DNA of 64,000 nucleotides from assembly GCF_900114535.1 (NCBI RefSeq), contig NZ_FOTK01000023.1:46432-110431 (forward strand). Direction: 5' to 3'. The translations under genes were made by a program, and so were the position numbers. Of the stretch, positions 42,230 through 50,711 are shown piece after piece (the stretch's first letter is position 1; every line of letters starts with the position of its first letter). This DNA is from Methylobacterium pseudosasicola (GTDB lineage: Bacteria > Pseudomonadota > Alphaproteobacteria > Rhizobiales > Beijerinckiaceae). The notes under the pieces were generated by a model. The model was not told the DNA's origin. It ran no database searches and saw only the letters and a list, made by a program, of their open reading frames with translations.

Positions 42230-43383
42230 TTGTCGGTTGTCCGATGGTGTGCGGAGCTGGCGGAGAAGCGGTAGGTGATGACGTTCCGGTAGGTCGCGCT
42301 CGGATCGAGCCGGGCCGAGCCGAAGGCCGGCTGGTTCGGGGTGTCGGGGAAGAGCTCGGGCTCGATCGCGAGGGCATCCGACTGCCGGTAAACGAGACCG
42401 GATTTACCCACGATGGTCGCGTCGATGAAGTTGCCGGTATAGAATTGGACCCCGGGCTGGTTGCTGGCGACCTCTAAAATACGGCCGGATACAGGATCCT
42501 CGACCCGGGCCACAAGGTGCGGCTCGGCGGTGGGCGCGTCGGTCACGACCCAGTTGTGGTCGTAGCCGCGCCCGCGCACAATCTGGGTGTCGCGTCCGTC
42601 GCGGATGCGCGCGCCGATCGCCGTCGGCTTGCGGAAATCGAACGGCGTGCCCGCCACCGAAACGCGCTCGCCCGTGGGGATCTGCGTGGCGTCGACCGGG
42701 GTGTAGCGCTCGGCCGGGATGGTCAGAATCTGGTCGAGAACCGGGCGGCCCGAGCCTTCGCCGGCGAGGTTGAAGAAGCTGTGGTTGGTCAGGTTGACGA
42801 TCGTCGGCTTGTCGGTGGTCGCTAGGTAGCTGATGGTCAGCGTGTTGGTGGCGTCCAAGGCGTAGGTCGCGGTCACGGTGAGCGTGCCGGGAAAGCCTTC
42901 CTCGCCGTCCGGGCTGACATAGCGCAGGGTGACCGACGGCGTCGCGCCACCCTTGACCTCGGTGATCGTCCAGAGCCGCTTGTCGAAGCCGGTATTGCCG
43001 CCGTGCAGGGTGTTCGGGCCATCATTGGTGGGCAGCGTGTAGGTCTGGCCGTCGAGGATGAAGCGCCCGCCGCGGATCCGGTTGGCGTAGCGCCCGACAC
43101 TGACGCCAAAATAGTTGGGCTGGGCGAGGTAGCCGGCGAGATCGTTGTAGCCGAGGACGATGTCGGCGGGTTTGCCGGCGCGATCCGGCACGTCGAGGCT
43201 CCGCAACAGGGCGCCCCAGGAGATCACCCGGGCGGTGACGCCCTTGCCGTTCGTGAGGGTCACCTCTTCGACCGCGCGGCCATCCGGCAGGGTGCCGAAC
43301 ACGGTCCGGACCGGCTCGGCCGCCGGGGCGACCACCGGGATCGCCGCACAGGCACCGAGCGCCACAGCTCCCACGCCACGCAT
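42226..43383 (-). CDS. galM: Aldose 1-epimerase, exported
   Basis: 385 residues with a signal peptide (MRGVGAVALGACAAIPVVAPAAE, cleavage about 22), so it acts in the periplasm. The galactose mutarotase fold is marked by RYANRIRGGRF, NTLHGGNTGFDKRLW (about 108-122), the histidine in NHSFFNLAGEGSG and the catalytic Glu in EPELFPDTPNQP. It interconverts alpha and beta sugar forms, supplying the anomer used by the 1-dehydrogenase. The ATG at 43383 is chosen because it starts the signal peptide; a TTG at 43485 in the same frame would disrupt it. Confidence 0.85.
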   Translation of the reverse strand: MRGVGAVALGACAAIPVVAPAAEPVRTVFGTLPDGRAVEEVTLTNGKGVTARVISWGALLRSLDVPDRAGKPADIVLGYNDLAGYLAQPNYFGVSVGRYANRIRGGRFILDGQTYTLPTNDGPNTLHGGNTGFDKRLWTITEVKGGATPSVTLRYVSPDGEEGFPGTLTVTATYALDATNTLTISYLATTDKPTIVNLTNHSFFNLAGEGSGRPVLDQILTIPAERYTPVDATQIPTGERVSVAGTPFDFRKPTAIGARIRDGRDTQIVRGRGYDHNWVVTDAPTAEPHLVARVEDPVSGRILEVASNQPGVQFYTGNFIDATIVGKSGLVYRQSDALAIEPELFPDTPNQPAFGSARLDPSATYRNVITYRFSASSAHHRTTDK

Positions 43384-43474
43384 CCGATCCCCTGGCAAGA
43401 TGCTCGCCCTCCCTTTGCCGATCGTGCGCCGGCCCTCCAAGGGTGCCGCGGTTGACGCCGGTATATCCGTTATA

Positions 43475-43490
43475 TACTCATACAAATGAA
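43475..43490. promoter_or_regulatory. Shared motif, candidate GntR operator (copy 2)
   Basis: TACTCATACAAATGAA lies between the divergent epimerase (minus) and transporter (plus) genes. It is preceded by an AT-rich TTATATAC stretch. The first 13 bases are identical to the motif at 39501-39513. Confidence 0.5.
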
Positions 43491-43540
43491 ATTCACAACA
43501 AGGGCTCCGGCAAGGTGGCCCCGGTGAGAGGAAACGTTTG

Positions 43541-44854
43541 ATGGCAGGACCGATCGCGAGCTTCGGATCGCCCGCGGCGGGAACGGCGACGCGGGACCAG
43601 AGCAGCTACCGCCCGGCCCTCTCGCTGCTCGCGAGCCTGTTCTTCATGTGGGGCTTCATCACGGTCATCAACAACACGCTGCTGCCGCATCTGCGGAGCG
43701 TGTTCGACCTCAGTTATACGCAGACCACGCTGATCGAGTCGGTGTGGTTCATCGCCTATTTCGTGGCGTCGATCCCGGCGGCCAAGCTGATCGCGCGCAT
43801 CGGCTACCAGCGTGCCCTGGTGGTGGGCCTCGGCATCATGGCTTTGGGTACCCTCGGCATGGTGCTGGCCTCGCATCAGGTCTCGTACGCGATCACGCTG
43901 ACCGCCCTGTTCGTGATCGCCAGCGGCATCACCCTGCTCCAGGTCGCCGCCAACCCCTACGTGGCGGTGGTCGGGCCGCCGGAGACCGCCCCGGCCCGCC
44001 TCAACCTCGTCCAGGCCTTCAACTCCTTCGGCACGACCCTGGCGCCGCTGTTCGGTGGCTACCTGATCCTCGGCCGCTCCGCCTCGGGCAACGCCACCGC
44101 CGGAGCCACCCTGAGCCCGGCCGAGCGGCTCGCCGACGCGCAGTCGGTGCAGCTCCCCTACCTGATCGTGGCGGCGATCCTCGTCGTCCTCGCCGTGGTG
44201 ATCGCCCGCTTCCCGCTGCCCGCCATCGGCGGCGGGAGCGAGGCCGCGAAGCGGGCCGCCAAGGCCGAGCGCGGAAGCCTGTCGCTCTGGCGACACCGCA
44301 ACCTCGTGTTCGGCGTCCCGGCCATCTTCATCTACCTGATCGCCGAGATCGGGGTGTCGAACCTGTTCATCAACTTCGTGTCGCAGCCGGAGATCGGCGA
44401 CCTCACGCACACGCAGGCCTCGCATTACCTGTTCCTGCTCTGGGGCGGGATGATGGTCGGCCGCTTCATCGGCAGCTACCTGATGCAGGGGCGCTCCGCC
44501 GAGACCATCCTGGCCGGCGCCGCCCTGGCGGCCTTCACGGTGATGCTGGTGGCGACCTTCGGGACGGGGCCGCTGGCGATGTGGGCGCTAATCTCCGTGG
44601 GGCTGTTCCACGCGGTGATGTTCCCGACGATCTTCACCCTCGGCATTCGCGGCCTCGGACCCCTGACCGAGGAGGGTGCCGGCCTGCTGATCATGGCGAT
44701 CGCCGGAGGCTCCCTGGTGGTGGTGCAGGGCTGGGCCGCCGACCGGTTCGGCCTGCAGCACTCCTTTCTGATCACGGCGGCCTGCGAGCTCTACGTCCTG
44801 TTCTACGCCCTCTGGGGCAGTCGGCCGGGCCGGAAAGCCTCCGCCCGCGCCTGA
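43541..44854 (+). CDS. Sugar MFS transporter, FucP/GluP-like
   Basis: 437 residues with 12 predicted transmembrane segments. It has the family opening LLASLFFMWGFITVINNTLLPHL (about 32-54), an NPYVAVVG stretch (about 144-151) and LNLVQAFNSFGTTLAPLFGGYL (about 161-182), features of the fucose/galactose/glucose H+ symporters. The ATG at 43541 follows AGAGGAAACG. It would take up L-arabinose or the related sugar from the periplasm after the OprB porin. It is divergent from the epimerase-dehydratase operon, and the shared motif at 43475 lies in its promoter region. Confidence 0.85.
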   Translation: MAGPIASFGSPAAGTATRDQSSYRPALSLLASLFFMWGFITVINNTLLPHLRSVFDLSYTQTTLIESVWFIAYFVASIPAAKLIARIGYQRALVVGLGIMALGTLGMVLASHQVSYAITLTALFVIASGITLLQVAANPYVAVVGPPETAPARLNLVQAFNSFGTTLAPLFGGYLILGRSASGNATAGATLSPAERLADAQSVQLPYLIVAAILVVLAVVIARFPLPAIGGGSEAAKRAAKAERGSLSLWRHRNLVFGVPAIFIYLIAEIGVSNLFINFVSQPEIGDLTHTQASHYLFLLWGGMMVGRFIGSYLMQGRSAETILAGAALAAFTVMLVATFGTGPLAMWALISVGLFHAVMFPTIFTLGIRGLGPLTEEGAGLLIMAIAGGSLVVVQGWAADRFGLQHSFLITAACELYVLFYALWGSRPGRKASARA

Positions 44855-44980
44855 TCGGCCATCGTCCGCGATGCGGCGTGAGGCGGCGAACGGAACCCGC
44901 CCCCGTCTCTGATTCAATCGCTCGCCGAGCCCGAGCCGGCATCCCGGTTGGCGGCGAGCGCTCTAGACGAAGGCGATCCC

Positions 44981-45844
44981 ATGGAGGCACAGTTCCGCAT
45001 TGTCGCCCGCGCCGAGCGCGACCGGCTCGGCGAAGGACCCGTCTGGGTGCCGGAGCGGGACCGGCTGTTCTGGGTCGATATCGAGGCGCCGGCCCTGCGC
45101 TGGCTCGACCTCGCCAGCGGCGCGACCGGCACCCGCTCCTTCCCGGAGCCGATCGGCTGGATCATCCCCCGGGCCGGCCGGCGCGATTTCGTGATCGGCC
45201 TGAAGAGCGGCTTCGCAATGTTCGACCTGGAGGCCGACAGCGTCACCCCGATCGGCAATCCGGAGCCGGACTATCCGGACAACCGCCTGAACGACGCCAA
45301 GGTCGACTATGCCGGCCGGATCTGGGCCGGGAGCATGCACCAGGCCGAGACCGCGATCTCGGGCGCCCTGCACCGGCTCGATCCCGACCTGACCTGGCGC
45401 CGGATGGACGGCGATTACGGCGTCGCCAACGGCCCGACCTTCAGCCGCGACGGCTGGATCCTCTATCACAGCGACAGCGCCGCCCGGACCGTCTTCGCCT
45501 TCGACCTCGCCGCCGACGGTACCCTGACGGGCAAGCGGGAATTCCTGCGCTTCCCCGAGGCCTGGGGCTGGCCCGACGGGATGACCACGGATGCCGATGG
45601 CTGCCTCTGGATCGCCCATTGGGGCGCGGGCCGGATCAGCCGGGTGGATCCCGAAGGGCGTCTCCTGCGCGCCGTCCCGCTCCCGGCCACCAACATCACG
45701 AGTTGCGCCTTTGCGGGGCCCGGGCTGGACCGGCTGTTCGTCACCTCGGCGTCCCGGGGCGTCGAGCACGAGACGAACGCGGGCGCCCTGTTCGAACTCG
45801 ATGTCGGCGTGAGCGGCCTGCCGCCCCGCGCCTTCGGGGGCTGA
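44981..45844 (+). CDS. SMP-30/gluconolactonase family sugar lactonase
   Basis: 287 residues, a six-bladed propeller. LGEGPVWVPERDRLFWVDIEAPAL (about 14-37) carries the metal-binding Glu, DNRLNDAKVDYAGRIWAGSM (about 98-117) the Asn and active-site region, and WGWPDGMTTDADGCLWIAHWG (about 197-217) the catalytic Asp. It hydrolyses L-arabinono- or related lactones from the 1-dehydrogenase step. AAGGCGATCCC precedes the ATG. It follows the transporter on the same strand after 126 bases. Confidence 0.85.
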   Translation: MEAQFRIVARAERDRLGEGPVWVPERDRLFWVDIEAPALRWLDLASGATGTRSFPEPIGWIIPRAGRRDFVIGLKSGFAMFDLEADSVTPIGNPEPDYPDNRLNDAKVDYAGRIWAGSMHQAETAISGALHRLDPDLTWRRMDGDYGVANGPTFSRDGWILYHSDSAARTVFAFDLAADGTLTGKREFLRFPEAWGWPDGMTTDADGCLWIAHWGAGRISRVDPEGRLLRAVPLPATNITSCAFAGPGLDRLFVTSASRGVEHETNAGALFELDVGVSGLPPRAFGG

Positions 45845-45987
45845 TGGCCTGATCCTCGGGGCCGGGCGCCTACGGCCGAAGGATTTGCCGGATCGCTGAA
45901 TCGTGTGGCGGGCGTCCCTCGGATGGGGGATGCACCGACCGGGGCCGGCGTCTAGGGTCAGGCATTCTCCGAGACGAGATCACCTTC

Positions 45988-46016
45988 AACCCGCCCGGCC
46001 CGTGCCGCGGCGGGTT
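45988..46016 (-). terminator. Hairpin between lactonase and DUF6894 genes
   Basis: AACCCGCC/GGCGGGTT (45988-45995 with 46009-46016), 8-bp stem. It lies between converging genes. There are only short T stretches on either side (CTTTC on plus), so it is a moderate candidate for a terminator of either. Confidence 0.45.
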
Positions 46017-46031
46017 CTTTCATCGGCTCCG

Positions 46032-46259
46032 TCACGGTCGGATCGGCAGGCGGCCGACCACCGACCCGGCCGCATCCCGGACCACGAGCGTCCACGACGC
46101 GCCGGTCTCGCCCGTGCCGACGGAACCCGCCATCTCGTCGATCACGCTGCGCGCCTCGGCCAGGGCTTCCTCCAGGCTCTCGGCCTCGACACCCACCGCG
46201 TCCCGGATCCGCTCCCGGTCGTTCTCGACATCGAAGTAGAAGCGTTCGGGCACCGACAT
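46032..46259 (-). CDS. DUF6894-type short protein
   Basis: 75 residues: ERFYFDVENDRERIRDAVGVEAESLEEALAEARSVIDEM followed by a strand-rich end WTLVVRDAAGSVVGRLPI. The F(H/Y)FD/N...D..G.e.....A...A pattern is that of DUF6894 proteins, numerous in Methylobacterium and relatives; a second member is at 60884. Function unknown. Confidence 0.7.
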   Translation of the reverse strand: MSVPERFYFDVENDRERIRDAVGVEAESLEEALAEARSVIDEMAGSVGTGETGASWTLVVRDAAGSVVGRLPIRP

Positions 46260-47000
46260 CTCCCAGTTGGAACCCTCTGGCGGGCGCCCGGATTTTTCTA
46301 CGTAGTCCCGGGCGTGGCTGCGACGAACGCCGGCTGCGATAAACCTTAACATAGCTAAAACGTGCATTGATCGGCGGCGCGACAACAACGCCGAGATTTG
46401 CGACGAGCGATCTACTATAGATTCTCGTCATAGCCCGCCCAGCCACCTCGACGTGGCCCGAAGAGGCGGCGCTCGCAATCTCGGGGCTTAGCCATGTCGA
46501 CCGCCGATGAGCCGCCTGTCGCGAAGAGCACGGACGACGGTTCAAACAGAAGAGCAATGGTGCGCGCGCATATCAGGAACGTTCTCTCGAAGATCGGTGC
46601 GCAATCCATACCAAGAGACCAGACGCGGTGAGGGCGGTCTCGCAATACGCCCTTGGGCGGTGGGACAGGTGCGCGGGCTCTGCGCACAGCCAACTTTTTG
46701 CGTAGCAACGCCCTTCGAAATGGCGGGTTTCTGAAACTTCCCGCGTCGGCGCGCCGTAAATCGACTCATGGCGGACAACACTCACCTTCGGGCACATATC
46801 CGCACCGTGCTGCTCAGACTGGTGCGGATTTTGACAGACCGAACGGGGCCGCGCGGGCCCGCACCTCTATAGGCTCGTGTGCCGCCAACCGGCCGCCCTC
46901 CCCTCTGTGGTGCAAGGCTGCCCTGCGAGCCCCGATCCGCCGGGCACGTTAACCTTTCGTCAACCCTACGCCGACACAGTCTAGGACGGAGGGCTGGGCC
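46260..47000. other. Intergenic stretch, no gene seen
   Basis: 740 bases with only short open frames lacking ribosome binding sites on both strands. It has several lower-GC patches (about 46330-46440). No repeat or RNA was recognised. It probably contains promoters for the DUF6894 gene and for the gene at 47001. Confidence 0.4.
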
Positions 47001-47225
47001 ATGGTTCGACGCCGGGATTTCGATGCGCTGAGCGAAGCGCAGATCGCCGCGAGGCGTGTGCAGAAGCGCTGGGTCGAGCCCAAGGCGCAGTTCCGCCCCG
47101 ACGCGCCGCAAGCGGTCACCGAGCTGCTCGACACGATCCAGCACGTGGCGGAGGCGGCCACCGGCGAGCGCAGCTTCCTGCATCTGCGCCCCGTCGCGGG
47201 CGGCGCGCGCAGCCGCGAGCATTAG
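47001..47225 (+). CDS. Short protein, unknown function
   Basis: 74 residues with GGAGGG about ten bases before the ATG. MVRRRDFDALSEAQIAARRV and TELLDTIQHVAEAATGERSF look like genuine protein, mostly helical and basic. No family recognised. It stands alone before the kinase remnant. Confidence 0.5.
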   Translation: MVRRRDFDALSEAQIAARRVQKRWVEPKAQFRPDAPQAVTELLDTIQHVAEAATGERSFLHLRPVAGGARSREH

Positions 47226-47474
47226 AGCACGCCGCCGAAGGGGATACCGGTTCGGCGTGAGTGAGCGCGTCACATAAGGACGGAGAGCCGCCGTCTTTCG
47301 AGACCGAGCCCGTCTGCGGGCTGGCGAGTGTCGGTTGGTTCTGCGACAAGGCCCGGATGAGCCGGCGTACAGCCTTCGATCTCGCCCCTCCCTGTGCGCC
47401 GGCCGTGTCCGGCCGAGCCCGCGCGATCCGCACGCCGTGAGAGGAACCATGGGCGCGGACGAGACGGAGCTCCG

Positions 47475-47690
47475 GTCGGCGATACCGGGACCGCTATGAG
47501 CCCGCAGGTCGCCGCCCGGGTCTCCGCGCCGTTCTTCACCCCCCCACCTCTCGTCCCGTGCACCGGCCTCGGCCCATCGACGATCGGCGGCTTCGCCACC
47601 CCATCGGACGGACAGGCCCGGATCGATGCGGAGCCGGGTTGCGGCACGACGGTCAAGCTCTATCTGCCGCATCACCACGGCGTCGTACTG
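47475..47690 (+). pseudogene. Remnant of a histidine kinase ATPase domain
   Basis: In one frame the sequence reads DTGTAMSPQVAARVSAPFF, then TGLGPSTIGGFATPSDGQAR, then EPGCGTTVKLYLPH. This matches, with damage, the C-terminal ATP-binding domain of PAS/hybrid kinases (DTGxGM.PEV, F-box FEPFF, G2 box GTGLGLS, and the final GTTVxLYLPR). GM is changed to AM, EPFF to APFF and GTGLGLS to CTGLGPS, and the N-terminal part of the domain is missing. It probably decayed from a larger gene; the frame stays open to 47789, just before the intact kinase. Confidence 0.6.
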
Positions 47691-47795
47691 CCCGAGACGC
47701 CGGTGGTGCGCGACCTGATCGGTGAGAGTCCGGACGACCTCGGTTGCGCCGCGCTCCGGGCCGCTCGTACCGGCGCGGGCCGCGACTGATCTCCC

Positions 47796-49529
47796 ATGTC
47801 GCTCACCACGCGTATCCTGCTGCTGGTGCTGCTGGCACTCACCCCGGCGTTGGTGATCCAGGGCTACAACGAGGTCGCCCTGCGGACGAGCCGCGACGCG
47901 GCGGTGCGCGCCGACGCCCTCGCCACCGTCCGGGGCGCCGCGGAGGACTTCACCCAGCTCTCGGAGCGGATGCGGCAGGCCCTCGACCTCATCTCCGGGG
48001 ACCCGTCCGTGCGGGCGCGAGACCCCGCCGCCTGTGAAGCGTATTTGAAGCGATCCGCCGTCCGGCTGCCGCACGTGATCCTGATCGCGCTCACGGATCC
48101 CGGCGGCCGCGTGATCTGCGACAGCGCCGGCTCGGCGGCGGGGGCCTATTCGAGCGGGGCGCGCGCCTATCACCGCCGTGCCCTCGAAGCGGACGGATTC
48201 GCGGTCGGCGGCTACGCGCTCGGCATCGTGTCGAAACGGCCGTCGATCCACTTCGCCCGGGTGGTGTCCCCGGCCGATGAGGCGCAAGAGACCGCACGAG
48301 ACGCCGCCGCGACCGAGGTTCCGGCCACAGGCGTCCTGTTGGCCGCCGTCGATCTCGACTGGCTGTCCGACCACCTGGAGCAGACGCTGCACCAGGCGGA
48401 GACGGCCATCACGGTGACGGATCACGACGGCCTCATCATCGCGCAGCGCCCGAACGGGGCGGATTGGATCGGCAAGCCGATCCCGCCAGAACGTGCCGCG
48501 ATGCGGACGGCCGGAGACGGCGAGGTGCGCATCGCCGAGGGCCTCGACGGCCGCACCCGGATCATCGCCACCGCCATGCCGGGCGGACCGCTCGCGGGGG
48601 TGCGCCTGGTGGTCGGCCGCGACAGCGCGGCGGCCTTCGCGGATATCGACGCCGCCACGCGCCGCGGGCTGGTGCTGATCGCCCTGGGCGCGCTGCTGGC
48701 GCTGGCGGCGGCGCTCCTGGCCGGACGGATGTTCATTCGCCGCCCGATCGATCGCCTGCTCCGGATCGCGGCTGCTTGGCAGGCCGGCGACCTCACCGTC
48801 CGCACGGGCCTGCGCGGCACCACGGAGTTCGGCCGACTCGGCGGCAAGCTCGACGCCATGGCTGGCACGCTCCAGCGCAACGCCGACGAACTGCACGCCG
48901 AGATCCGCCGCGGCCGTGCGCTGCAGGAGCAGCAGGTGACGATGCTGCATGAGTTGAACCACCGGGTGAAGAACACGCTGGCCACCGTGCAGGCTCTCGC
49001 CCGCCAGTCCCGCGGGTCCGAGGGCGTCCTGGAGGCGCGGATCCTGGCTTTGTCGAAGACCCACGACCTCCTGACCCGCGAGGATTGGAGCGGCGCCTCC
49101 CTGCGCGAGGTGCTGGAGAGCGAGCTGAGCCCCTACCGCACCGGCGGCGACCAGATCGGCCTCGACGGACCCGACATCTCGCTATCCCCCCGGCACGTGC
49201 TGGCTCTGGGGATGACGATCCACGAGTTGACCACGAACGCGGCCAAGTACGGCTCGCTCTCGGGCCCCGGGGGCCGCGTGCGGGTCTCGTGGTCCCTGGC
49301 CACGACCGAGGGCGGCACACCGCGCCTGCGCCTCACCTGGCAGGAGAGCGGCGGCCCGCCGGTGCAGCCCCCGGCCCGGGCCGGGTTCGGGACGCGCCTG
49401 ATCTCCGGCGGCGTGCGCCGCGAACTCGACGGCTCCGTCGACCTTGCCTTCGAGGCCAAGGGCCTGCGCTGCCACCTCGATGTGCCGCTCGAGCCGGGCC
49501 TCAGCGCGATCCTGGCGCCGACCCAGTAA
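47796..49529 (+). CDS. HWE/HisKA2-family sensor histidine kinase
   Basis: 577 residues in the inner membrane. TM1 is at about 5-23; an extracytoplasmic Cache-like sensor fills about 30-275; TM2 is at about 290-310 with a HAMP linker following. The dimerisation segment has HELNHRVKNTLATVQALARQ (about 384-403), with His at the HRVKN motif. The ATPase has HELTTNAAKYGSLS (N-box, about 475-488) and GFGTRLISGGV (about 527-537). Such kinases often act in general stress or light/nutrient response with a response regulator encoded elsewhere. No regulator gene is adjacent. Confidence 0.85.
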   Translation: MSLTTRILLLVLLALTPALVIQGYNEVALRTSRDAAVRADALATVRGAAEDFTQLSERMRQALDLISGDPSVRARDPAACEAYLKRSAVRLPHVILIALTDPGGRVICDSAGSAAGAYSSGARAYHRRALEADGFAVGGYALGIVSKRPSIHFARVVSPADEAQETARDAAATEVPATGVLLAAVDLDWLSDHLEQTLHQAETAITVTDHDGLIIAQRPNGADWIGKPIPPERAAMRTAGDGEVRIAEGLDGRTRIIATAMPGGPLAGVRLVVGRDSAAAFADIDAATRRGLVLIALGALLALAAALLAGRMFIRRPIDRLLRIAAAWQAGDLTVRTGLRGTTEFGRLGGKLDAMAGTLQRNADELHAEIRRGRALQEQQVTMLHELNHRVKNTLATVQALARQSRGSEGVLEARILALSKTHDLLTREDWSGASLREVLESELSPYRTGGDQIGLDGPDISLSPRHVLALGMTIHELTTNAAKYGSLSGPGGRVRVSWSLATTEGGTPRLRLTWQESGGPPVQPPARAGFGTRLISGGVRRELDGSVDLAFEAKGLRCHLDVPLEPGLSAILAPTQ

Positions 49530-49639
49530 ATCGCAAAGCCTTTTGGGAGGGTTCGGGACAAAATCCCGAGACGCGCAGGGCTCTGACCGACACCCGCAGA
49601 AGGTCGGAGACCTTTCGAAATCCGGCGTGATGAGAGCCT

Positions 49640-50029
49640 CTAGGCCCGACTCCGCGCCACCGCGCGGGCATCCTGCTTCACCTGCCGCCACGTCCGCCAC
49701 GGCTCCAGGTTCGAGAGCGCCATCCGGCGCAGGCCGAGCCAGCCCAGCACCAGCGCCACGGCCAGGAAGGGGGCCGCGACGATCAGCGCCGCCGGAGCCT
49801 CGGAGCCGAACGGCACGGCGAGCAGCTTCACCACCGCGTCGAGCCCGAGGAAGAAGGTGACGATCAGCAGCACGGGGATCGTACCCACGATCGCGATCAG
49901 CGACACGATGGCCCGGACATTGCCGTCGATCTCGGTCCGCGCCAGCGTCAGCAGCGCCTCGATATGCGCCGCGCTCTCGCGCAAGGCCGCGACCAGTAGG
50001 GCCAGGGTGTTGTCGGCTCGGTGACGCAT
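49640..50029 (-). CDS. Holin-X-like (phage holin 3_6) membrane protein
   Basis: 129 residues. An amphipathic N-terminus (ALLVAALRESAAHIEALLTLARTEIDGNVRAIV) leads to two transmembrane segments (about 40-62 and 78-100), with a charged C-terminus (WRQVKQDARAVARSRA). This is the usual layout of Actinobacteria holin-X/phage holin 3_6 family proteins, which are chromosomal and not lytic in most genomes. It is on the same strand as the sigma-1.1 gene upstream. The ATG at 50029 is preferred over a longer frame reaching 50119. Confidence 0.7.
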   Translation of the reverse strand: MRHRADNTLALLVAALRESAAHIEALLTLARTEIDGNVRAIVSLIAIVGTIPVLLIVTFFLGLDAVVKLLAVPFGSEAPAALIVAAPFLAVALVLGWLGLRRMALSNLEPWRTWRQVKQDARAVARSRA

Positions 50030-50115
50030 GATCCGGATCTGTCCTCTCGGTCGGCGGGAGCCAACGGGGCCGCTCGCGGAAGCGTTCCGGCCCAACAACC
50101 TCCCCCGGCAAAGGC

Positions 50116-50544
50116 TCACAGCACCAGCAGCACGGCGCCGAGGATGAGCAGCGTCACGAGACCCGCCAGGGCGACGGCCCGGGTGACGTCCCGGCTTCCG
50201 TCCGGATCTCCCACGAGTGGGGTGGCGGGCGGTTCCGGCGCGGGTTCCGCCGCAGCGGCCGGGGCTCCCATTCCACCCGCGGGCAGCACCGGCGGCGGTG
50301 TCTCGGAGCGATGTTCCGGGAGCGTCACCGATCCCGGGACCGGCCGGTCCACGGGCGGCCCGAACGCCTCGGGCTCGACGCTCACCCCGGCGGCGTCCAG
50401 CTCCAGCATCACGAGCACCAGGGCATCAACATCCATGCGGTCGACCGGCAGCGCGGCCTGCAGGTCCTGCGCCGTGAGTTCACCGCGCGCCCGGCCGAGG
50501 GCGATCAGCCGGTCCAGCGTCCCACGATCGATCGTCTGCGCCAT
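50116..50544 (-). CDS. Sigma-70 region 1.1 domain with C-terminal membrane anchor
   Basis: 142 residues. The first 58 align with region 1.1 of RpoD: LDRLIALGRARGELTAQDLQ against LKLLVTRGKEQGYLTYAEVN, then LPVDRMDVDALVLVMLELDAAGVSVEPE. A Pro/Ala-rich linker (about 60-115) leads to a single C-terminal transmembrane segment AVALAGLVTLLILGAVLLVL (about 122-142). Region 1.1 blocks DNA entry in housekeeping sigma factors; finding it detached and tethered to the membrane is unusual. No sigma regions 2 to 4 are encoded here. Function unknown. Confidence 0.7.
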   Translation of the reverse strand: MAQTIDRGTLDRLIALGRARGELTAQDLQAALPVDRMDVDALVLVMLELDAAGVSVEPEAFGPPVDRPVPGSVTLPEHRSETPPPVLPAGGMGAPAAAAEPAPEPPATPLVGDPDGSRDVTRAVALAGLVTLLILGAVLLVL

Positions 50545-50711
50545 CTGCGCCCCCGCCCCTACCCGCCTTCTTCGGCAAGCTGCGTACCCGGCGCCTCGCC
50601 GAAAAGCTGCTCATGCCGCAGGATTACAATGTGGCAGGAGGCGACCAGTGCCGCGCCTTGAACGTGGCCGACGTCGCCGCGCGCGGCGGCGCCGGGCCGG
50701 GATCGGGGGCC

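Noticed and set aside
46782..49064. 760-codon minus-strand frame opposite the sensor kinase
   Set aside because: Translation is low-complexity and lacks motifs; the plus strand has H, N and G boxes.
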